From positions 1-8,085 of the forward strand of contig JAKOOI010000026.1 of NCBI GenBank assembly GCA_022701475.1: a stretch of 8,085 nucleotides of DNA, given 5' to 3'. Made by a program: the position numbers and the translations under genes. The stretch's first letter is position 1. Each line of letters begins with the position of its first letter. The notes under the pieces are model-generated. The model ran no database searches, was not told the DNA's origin, and saw only the letters and a program-made list of their open reading frames with translations. Below, one piece after another: positions 1 through 5,387 of this stretch. The DNA is from Weeksellaceae bacterium (GTDB taxonomy: Bacteria; Bacteroidota; Bacteroidia; Flavobacteriales; Weeksellaceae).

Positions 1-201
1 GGATTTAAGCTGACCTTTGAAAAGGCCGCTTTTGTCTACCACTTCGATAACACTGTGAGATTCGTTAGCTTTGAACATCAACCCGATGACGGCTCCGAAA
101 GCAACCAGCATCACGGGAGCCAGCAAGGTAAGTATAACAAAGGATTTTTTCTTGACCTGCGTAAGAAATTCCCTCTTGGTAATTAAAAAAATATGGCTCA
201 T
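1..201 (-). CDS. ABC-2 type transporter permease, N-terminal 67 residues (partial)
   Basis: This is the beginning of a membrane permease gene that continues past the left edge. Reading from the ATG at 201-199, the frame stays open for 67 codons to base 1. The protein starts MSHIFLITKREFLTQVKKKS, a positively charged cytoplasmic leader, followed by one hydrophobic segment at about residues 21-43 (FVILTLLAPVMLVAFGAVIG) and then a polar stretch containing VIEVVDKSGLF. A 'KREF.TQVKKKSF' start followed by a first membrane helix and a large external loop is typical of NatB/YhaP-like ABC-2 permeases. The start lies 2 bases after the stop of the upstream ATPase gene, so the two are almost certainly co-translated and form one exporter. 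The substrate cannot be read from the sequence; B. subtilis NatAB exports sodium, but that should not be transferred to this protein. The family call is fairly sure although most of the protein is missing. Confidence 0.82.
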   Translation of the reverse strand, partial: MSHIFLITKREFLTQVKKKSFVILTLLAPVMLVAFGAVIGLMFKANESHSVIEVVDKSGLFKGQLKS

Positions 202-203
202 AA

Positions 204-1115
204 CTAAAATGGATTGCTAACGGCGTTAATGAACACCTCATTCATGCTTGGGATTTTTTCATCAAAAGACCGGATTTTTCCCACCTGCACTAGGTCAAGA
301 AGGATGCTGTTCTGGTCCGTTTCATTTTTCACATCGAAGAAAAGCATGTTGTTTTCGTTGCGGAGATCCAGTATTTCATACCGCGACCTGAAATTTTCGA
401 GTGCACGTTCATTCACTTCAGACAAAACGATTCCGAAGATGTTTTTCTTGAACTTTTCCCTCACATCGAATACCCTGCCGTCGATGATCTTCTGTGAATT
501 GTTGATCAGGGCCACATAATCGCACATTTCTTCTACGCTTTCCATGCGATGGGTAGAAAGAATGATGGTGGTGCCGTTATCTTTAAGGTCAATGATCTGG
601 TCTTTTATCAGGTTGGCATTCACGGGATCGAAACCGGAAAATGGTTCATCGAGGATCAGAAGATGCGGGCGGTGGAGGACGGTCACCACAAACTGGATTT
701 TCTGGGCCATTCCTTTGGACAGCTCCGAAAGTTTCTTTTTCCACCATTGGTCAATATGAAGCTTATCAAACCATTTTTTAGCTTCCTGAAGGGCATCGTT
801 CCGGCTCATTCCTTTCAGTTCGCCGAAATAAAGGAGCTGGTCTCCTACGGTCATGTTCTTGTACAGTCCGCGTTCTTCCGGCATGTATCCGATGTCTTTG
901 ATATGGCCCGGATGAAGGGCCTGACCGTTAATGGTGATACTTCCGGAGTCGGCCTGGGTAATCTGGTTGATGATTCTGATGAAAGAGGTTTTTCCGGCGC
1001 CGTTCGGGCCTAGAAGTCCGTAAATGCTTGCTTTCGGAACATGGATGCTGAAGTCATCCAGGGCTACCTTTTTACCGGCATTATACGTTTTTCTGATATG
1101 TTCAGCTTTTAGCAT
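204..1115 (-). CDS. ABC transporter ATP-binding protein, NatA/YhaQ-like with C-terminal DUF4162-type region
   Basis: This is the cytoplasmic ATPase (303 residues) that would power the permease encoded immediately downstream. The Walker A motif GPNGAGKT is at residues 36-43, the signature LSKGM at 132-136, Walker B LLILDEP at 152-158 with the catalytic Glu157, and the switch His189 in STHRMES. The Q-loop region reads IGYMPEERGLY (about 76-86) and has Glu where many ABC ATPases have Gln; together with LSKGM in place of LSGGQ this is characteristic of the NatA/YhaQ branch of ABC-2 exporters. Residues from about 213 onward form the extra C-terminal region usual in that branch. The ATG at 1115-1113 gives a full-length N-terminus (MLKAEHIRKTY), and a promoter candidate sits 35 bases upstream. 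Only 2 bases separate its stop from the permease start. The exported substrate is unknown. Confidence 0.93.
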   Translation of the reverse strand: MLKAEHIRKTYNAGKKVALDDFSIHVPKASIYGLLGPNGAGKTSFIRIINQITQADSGSITINGQALHPGHIKDIGYMPEERGLYKNMTVGDQLLYFGELKGMSRNDALQEAKKWFDKLHIDQWWKKKLSELSKGMAQKIQFVVTVLHRPHLLILDEPFSGFDPVNANLIKDQIIDLKDNGTTIILSTHRMESVEEMCDYVALINNSQKIIDGRVFDVREKFKKNIFGIVLSEVNERALENFRSRYEILDLRNENNMLFFDVKNETDQNSILLDLVQVGKIRSFDEKIPSMNEVFINAVSNPF

Positions 1116-1149
1116 GAAATTGTTTTTTCTGAGGGTAAAATAATGTTCC

Positions 1150-1176
1150 GAAAGTTACGGAATTATTAAAATACAA
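1150..1176 (-). promoter_or_regulatory. Candidate Bacteroidota-type promoter for the ABC operon
   Basis: On the minus strand, TAACTTTC (1157-1150) matches the -7 consensus TAnnTTTG at all fixed positions but the last. A TTG (1176-1174) lies 16 bases upstream, one short of the usual 17-23 spacing. The predicted leader to the ATG at 1115 is about 30 bases. It lies just downstream of the preceding gene's terminator, which fits an independent operon promoter. Confidence 0.4.
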
Positions 1177-1182
1177 GGGTGC

Positions 1183-1215
1183 TAAAAGAAAAAATCCTGA
1201 TGATTATCAGGATTT
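1183..1215 (-). terminator. Rho-independent terminator of the T9SS-domain gene
   Basis: A perfect 10-bp stem (1192-1201 paired with 1206-1215, arm AAATCCTGAT) closes a 4-base loop. Read on the minus strand, it begins 3 bases after the stop codon at 1221-1219 and is followed by a T-rich tract (TTTTTTCTTTT, down to 1184). This separates the secreted-protein gene from the ABC operon downstream. Confidence 0.88.
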
Positions 1216-1218
1216 ATT

Positions 1219-1569
1219 TTATTGTTTTACAATCTGGGTGACTTTCATGGTGTTGTCACTCAGGATATACCGGATCAGGTATTTTCCGGGTTTCAGTTTT
1301 TCGATATTGATTTCTCCGGAGTTCATATTCACCGAGTAATTGGCTACCTGGGTTCCCAGAATGGAATAAAAGGTAACACTCTTTACTTTAAGATTGGCAT
1401 CCTTTGCTTTAATGACCAGAAAGTCCTTTGCAGGGTTCGGATAAGCTACCAGAACACCGTCATCTGCCTTTTGGGAGAAGGACGAAGGCTCCTTGATCTG
1501 TGCTTTCATATTGTTGGAAAATCCAACAAAAGAGCCTAAAAATATAAATAAAAGTAAAAGTTTTTTCAT
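1219..1569 (-). CDS. Small secreted protein consisting of a signal peptide and a T9SS type A C-terminal sorting domain
   Basis: The 116-residue product begins MKKLLLLFIFLGSFVGFSNN, a Sec signal peptide probably cleaved after MKAQ near residue 24. After a short polar linker (about 25-40), residues 43-116 match the type IX secretion sorting domain: the YPNPAKDFL motif at 43-51, a FYSILGTQV strand at 68-75, KLKPGKYLIRY at 91-101, and a C-terminal strand ending KVTQIVKQ. In Bacteroidota this domain takes a periplasmic protein through the T9SS to the cell surface or medium, usually with cleavage of the domain. Here no cargo domain lies between signal and tag. The frame is also open from a TTG at 1587, but the ATG at 1569 gives a proper signal peptide and leaves a leader of about 24 bases after the promoter. 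It is a single-gene unit with its own terminator, divergent from hemB. Confidence 0.88.
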   Translation of the reverse strand: MKKLLLLFIFLGSFVGFSNNMKAQIKEPSSFSQKADDGVLVAYPNPAKDFLVIKAKDANLKVKSVTFYSILGTQVANYSVNMNSGEINIEKLKPGKYLIRYILSDNTMKVTQIVKQ

Positions 1570-1598
1570 CAAATTAAAATTTCGCAACTATATTCCAA

Positions 1599-2681
<1,083 letters not shown>

Positions 2682-2690
2682 AATAATATG

Positions 2691-2706
2691 ATCATTTGAA
2701 AATGAT
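2691..2706. repeat. Short AT-rich inverted repeat after hemB
   Basis: ATCATTT (2691-2697) pairs with AAATGAT (2700-2706) around a 2-base centre, 9 bases after the hemB stop. It has no T tract and a loop too small for a stable hairpin, so it is not a convincing terminator. It could be an operator-like site or chance. Confidence 0.3.
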
Positions 2707-2770
2707 GTGATGAGCCCGTTTTTCCGGGAATGACAGCTTTTCATTTTTGAGGCAGCTCGCCGTTGTATTT

Positions 2771-2865
2771 AAAACAGACTCCCGCAGATGCGCAGGTTCA
2801 GCAGATTTTGCATGGTATGTAATCTGCGCAGCCGACACCATCTGCGGGAGCTTTTATTTTTTTTT
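2771..2865. terminator. Long palindromic terminator or repeat element with iterated GCAGAT words, between convergent genes
   Basis: An outer stem of 12 perfect base pairs (CTCCCGCAGATG at 2779-2790 with its complement at 2839-2850) encloses an inner 7-bp stem (2801-2807 with 2821-2827, GCAGATT) and a 13-base loop. The right arm is followed by a T tract broken by a single A (2852-2865), as in an intrinsic terminator for hemB. On the other strand a shorter tract (TTTT, complement of 2771-2774) follows after a few bases, so it may also stop the convergent gene at 2946-3674. The left arm repeats related words GCAGATG, GCAGGTT and GCAGATT about 7-10 bases apart. From memory, similar 'cgcagat' palindromes recur between genes of Flavobacteriia, which suggests a dispersed repeat reused as a terminator. 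I could not count copies here. Confidence 0.75.
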
Positions 2866-2911
2866 CGGTGTCCTGTAAAATGATTCCGGGCCGGACATTA
2901 AAACTCAACAT

Positions 2912-2938
2912 CATCACCCATCACTTATAACTCATCAC
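2912..2938. repeat. Degenerate CATCAC repeats
   Basis: CATCAC occurs three times (2912-2917, 2919-2924, 2933-2938) in a low-complexity stretch just beyond the stop of the minus-strand gene. The copies are irregularly spaced and no function is apparent. Confidence 0.4.
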
Positions 2939-2945
2939 CTATATT

Positions 2946-3674
2946 TTACATGATATTAAAATCCTTTCCTTTGGTAAACTTGGCTGCAAACGGAGCCTGG
3001 TTCCCCGAATATTTCAGGATAAAATGTTTCGTTGTATCCGTATCGGCTTTTGCTTCCACTTCCACATCCCGGGTCTGGAAGCTGATGTCCAGCCCTGTTG
3101 CCGCATCTTTTTCCAGGTAAATCTCTACACTTTCAGCAAAGAACAGGGAGGTGCTGAGGTAATTGAACTTGATGTTTTTACGGTATGACCTGGACTGGTC
3201 CTGCGTGAATTCCGAATAATTCTTTAGAATTTCGATCCCGGGAGAATCAATATTGGTAATCCTCGACCTGGTGACACCGTTTACCCTTACCGAAAAGGTT
3301 TTCGCATTGCTGATGTTACCGTTGATCCCGATATTGAAAAGGGAAGGAAGAGACAGCCCGTACTCCACCATGCTTTCTTTGGTAAACTCAAAATCGGGAA
3401 TCAGGGCCGGGAATTTCTGTACGCTGATCAGGCTGTTTTTTATGGTCTGAAGGGTTTCTCCTGCGAACAGGTAGCCGATCAGGTTATTATTGGTGGTTCT
3501 CCAGTTGCGGCCGTTCCATTCATAGATTTCACACAGCATGGTGTCTGCGGAAGAGTGGGGAAGGAGTTCCATATCCTGCCATTTGAAAACTTCCCTGGCA
3601 TAAGGCCTCCGGTTGATGATGTCGATGCCCAGGTCCAGGGACATCAGTTCCGTCAGTTGTTGATTGCTTTCCAT
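2946..3674 (-). CDS. Hypothetical protein of 242 residues, no recognised family
   Basis: I do not recognise this protein. It starts at an ATG (3674-3672) with a promoter candidate 25 bases upstream and ends at TAA (2948-2946). There is no signal peptide or membrane helix, so a cytoplasmic location is likely. The sequence is polar and looks rich in short beta strands, for example MLCEIYEW (46-53), KTFSVRVNGV (125-134), SVEIYLEKD (182-190) and TGLDISFQTRDVEVEAKAD (193-211). The segment ITNIDSPGIEILKNY (139-153) followed by NIKFNYLSTSLFFAESVEIYLE (167-188) looks like a structured core. The N-terminal half has WNGRNWRTTNNN (53-64) and GYLFAGETLQTIKN (67-80). There is one cysteine, C48. The gene stands alone between convergent hemB and divergent thyA, so context gives no role. 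Clean strong-stop boundaries and codon use like its neighbours argue for a real gene. Confidence 0.85.
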   Translation of the reverse strand: MESNQQLTELMSLDLGIDIINRRPYAREVFKWQDMELLPHSSADTMLCEIYEWNGRNWRTTNNNLIGYLFAGETLQTIKNSLISVQKFPALIPDFEFTKESMVEYGLSLPSLFNIGINGNISNAKTFSVRVNGVTRSRITNIDSPGIEILKNYSEFTQDQSRSYRKNIKFNYLSTSLFFAESVEIYLEKDAATGLDISFQTRDVEVEAKADTDTTKHFILKYSGNQAPFAAKFTKGKDFNIM

Positions 3675-3699
3675 AATAATTGCGTATTGGTTGAGACTT

Positions 3700-3730
3700 T
3701 AAAATTAATCAATAAACAGAACCGCTCAAA
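3700..3730 (-). promoter_or_regulatory. Candidate promoter for the hypothetical gene
   Basis: On the minus strand, TTTG (3730-3727) and TAATTTTA (3707-3700) are separated by 19 bases, the spacing of the Bacteroides TTTG/TAnnTTTG promoter. The -7 box differs from consensus only at its last base. The box ends 25 bases before the ATG, in line with the other genes of this window. Confidence 0.45.
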
Positions 3731-3949
3731 AATTATTTTCCGGATCAACGGGGGCATGATCTGAATCAGCAGCCGGAAAAATAAACCGGCTCAGCAGAAA
3801 ACCAAACGGTTACATGATAAATTCCTATAAGCAGGGATGTTTCCAGATGATCAGCAGTATGCCGCTCCTATCTCCCTGTAACAGAATCATGTGGAAAGTC
3901 TGTTAATAAAGCATATATCAATAATAGAATCTTTTCCGGTTAAGTTTCT

Positions 3950-3957
3950 TACATTTG
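3950..3957 (+). promoter_or_regulatory. Bacteroidota-type -7 box for thyA
   Basis: TACATTTG matches TAnnTTTG exactly and ends 23 bases before the ATG at 3981. No clear TTG lies 17-23 bases upstream (only CTTTTCC near 3931-3937). It lies inside the extended reading frame, so transcription from here would exclude the GTG at 3891 and supports the shorter ThyA. Confidence 0.55.
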
Positions 3958-3980
3958 ATGCAGCAAAAAATGCTTTCGAA

Positions 3981-4775
3981 ATGCAGAATTACCAGGACCT
4001 TTTACAACATATTTTAGACCACGGAACCGATAAGACCGACAGAACCGGTACCGGTACGAGAAGCATCTTCGGCTATCAGCTGAGATATAACCTTTCCGAA
4101 GGTTTCCCTTTGGTAACGACTAAAAAAGTCCACTTGAAATCCATTATCTATGAACTTTTATGGTTCCTGAAAGGAGATACCAATATTAAGTACCTGAATG
4201 ATAACGGGGTGTCCATCTGGGACGAATGGGCGGACGAAAACGGAGATTTGGGTCCTGTTTACGGAGCCCAGTGGAGGAGCTGGAAAGGAGCTGACGGAAA
4301 AGTGATTGATCAGATTACCGAAGTGATCGATCAGATCAAAAAAAATCCGGATTCCCGCAGGCTGATTGTTTCTGCCTGGAATGTAGCTGAAATTCCCGGT
4401 ATGGCACTCGCGCCCTGCCACGCGCTCTTCCAGTTCTACGTAGCGGACGGAAAGCTGTCTCTCCAGCTTTACCAGAGGAGTGCGGATGTCTTTTTAGGCG
4501 TCCCGTTCAACATTGCAAGCTATGCGCTGCTGCTGATGATGGTGGCCCAGGTCTGCGATCTCGAAGTCGGCGACTATGTGCACAGCTTCGGAGACGTCCA
4601 TATTTACAACAACCACTTCGAACAGGTTAAGAAGCAGCTTTCGAGAACACCGAGGCCGTTGCCTGTAATGAAATTAAATCCTGAAGTCAAAGATATTTTC
4701 AGTTTTGATTTCGAAGACTTCAGCCTTGAAAATTATGATCCGTATCCGGGAATCAAGGCACCGGTAGCAATTTAA
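3981..4775 (+). CDS. thyA: Thymidylate synthase
   Basis: ThyA methylates dUMP to dTMP in the cytosol using 5,10-methylenetetrahydrofolate, which ends as dihydrofolate. From the ATG at 3981 the product has 264 residues, the same length as E. coli ThyA, and it shares the same ending KAPVAI. Catalytic Cys146 lies in [13 protein letters not shown]. The phosphate- and nucleotide-binding residues are all in place: R21 in DRTGTGT, R126/R127 in [11 protein letters not shown]166 in QRSADVFLG with D169, N177 in [10 protein letters not shown], and H207/Y209 in DVHIYNNH. The frame is open 30 codons further upstream to a GTG at 3891, but that extension has no counterpart in the family and spans the promoter candidate, so ATG 3981 is chosen. 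The leader is A-rich with no clear Shine-Dalgarno site. The dihydrofolate reductase gene often found next to thyA is absent; a repeat-bearing non-coding stretch follows. Confidence 0.98.
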   Translation: MQNYQDLLQHILDHGTDKTDRTGTGTRSIFGYQLRYNLSEGFPLVTTKKVHLKSIIYELLWFLKGDTNIKYLNDNGVSIWDEWADENGDLGPVYGAQWRSWKGADGKVIDQITEVIDQIKKNPDSRRLIVSAWNVAEIPGMALAPCHALFQFYVADGKLSLQLYQRSADVFLGVPFNIASYALLLMMVAQVCDLEVGDYVHSFGDVHIYNNHFEQVKKQLSRTPRPLPVMKLNPEVKDIFSFDFEDFSLENYDPYPGIKAPVAI

Positions 4776-5004
4776 CGTGAATTCAATAATATTCAATTGA
4801 TTTTAAATACTGTATGTAAAATAGGGGACAGGGAATGGGTTAGATCTTTCTAAGCAGCATTACTCTTCAAAGAAAGTTATATGATTATTTTCCATGGAAG
4901 ACTGCTGACCCTTATTCTGGTAAAAGGAACTTCCGGCTTCCTCCTTACAGCTTTCTTAATCCGGTCACTTGAGTTTATGTTAAATGAGTTGCATCAATCA
5001 ATAG

Positions 5005-5055
5005 CGTCGGGCTTCAGCCCGACGTCATTATAGCAGTATACTTCCGGCTTTAGCC
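5005..5055. repeat. REP-like palindrome pair
   Basis: CGTCGGGC (5005-5012) pairs perfectly with GCCCGACG (5017-5024) over a 4-base loop TTCA. About 20 bases on, GGCT (5046-5049) and AGCC (5052-5055) form a second, weaker palindrome with a similar core (GGCTTTAGCC against GGGCTTCAGCCC). Two related GC-rich hairpins in an AT-rich gap, without a T tract, are more like a REP element than a terminator. Copy number elsewhere is unknown. Confidence 0.55.
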
Positions 5056-5063
5056 AAAACTTA

Positions 5064-5111
5064 TCCGCATTCAGCTAATGCCGGATCATCAGATATCCCG
5101 TAGTAAACGGG
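5064..5111. repeat. Two further small hairpins
   Basis: TCCGCATT (5064-5071) pairs with AATGCCGGA (5077-5085) as 8 bp with one bulged C, around loop CAGCT. CCCGT (5097-5101) then pairs with ACGGG (5107-5111) around loop AGTAA. Each is weak alone; together with the preceding palindromes they make this stretch unusually hairpin-dense. Confidence 0.4.
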
Positions 5112-5222
5112 CTGAAATCATTTCTATTAACTGTATACCTGATTTTACATCGAACTTACGTTATTTAAAACAATTAAAGGACAGGCCCGTTTGTTGGCAA
5201 AAAATACATATCCATGCAGAAA

Positions 5223-5258
5223 TCCGGCTCATCTGTAGTGAGCCGGACTCTTTATTTT
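5223..5258. terminator. Probable bidirectional terminator between thyA and the receptor gene
   Basis: A perfect 9-bp GC-rich stem, TCCGGCTCA (5223-5231) with TGAGCCGGA (5239-5247), has a 7-base loop. On the plus strand it is followed by CTCTTTATTTT, a fair T tract. On the minus strand only ATTTC follows. It lies about 450 bases after thyA and about 140 bases after the receptor stop, so it could serve either transcript. Confidence 0.55.
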
Positions 5259-5387
5259 CCTGTTGTATGAAAATGTTATGTCTGAATAGAATCAGCATCA
5301 GATCATTTCCGGTTGGGTTACAGCCGGTATTCAGATGGGTGAAATCAACATCCGGACAGGTTATCTTCTCTGATCTGCTTTACCGGA

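Larger units (their letters stand above)
3675..3980. other. Divergent intergenic region between the hypothetical gene and thyA
   Basis: These 306 bases hold the promoters of both divergent genes, each close to its own start. The middle (about 3735-3945) has no credible gene. The one structure seen is a 6-bp hairpin, AGCCGG (3771-3776) with CCGGCT (3786-3791), around an A-rich 9-base loop. An in-frame extension of thyA to a GTG at 3891 exists but was rejected as coding. Confidence 0.6.
4776..5387. other. Long non-coding region between convergent thyA and the TonB receptor gene
   Basis: I find no credible gene in these 612 bases: short frames on either strand lack family features and are not preceded by a promoter box. 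What is visible is a set of small hairpins, described separately at 5005-5024, 5046-5055, 5064-5085, 5097-5111 and 5223-5247, and an 11-base direct repeat ACTTCCGGCTT at 4929-4939 and 5040-5050. No obvious terminator directly follows the thyA stop. It resembles repeat-derived sequence or the 3' regions of two converging transcripts. Confidence 0.6.

Noticed and set aside
549..1013. 154-codon plus-strand open frame inside the ABC ATPase gene, with others at 214-519 and 544-759
   Set aside because: They lie wholly antisense to a gene with all ABC motifs intact and show no family features or promoter.
1570..1587. Longer start (TTG at 1587) for the T9SS-domain protein
   Set aside because: It adds MRNFNL before an ideal signal peptide and would begin about 5 bases after the predicted transcription start.
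2912..2938. CATCAC repeats as a possible CRISPR or tandem array
   Set aside because: Units are 6 bases with irregular short gaps, without spacer-length intervals or cas genes.
3891..3980. 30-codon N-terminal extension of ThyA from a GTG
   Set aside because: From ATG 3981 the protein has exactly the canonical 264 residues, and the extension covers the TACATTTG promoter box.
4776..5387. tRNA gene or riboswitch in the long non-coding region
   Set aside because: I see no cloverleaf with a TTC-type arm and no known aptamer core; the hairpins are small and followed by convergent, not downstream, genes.
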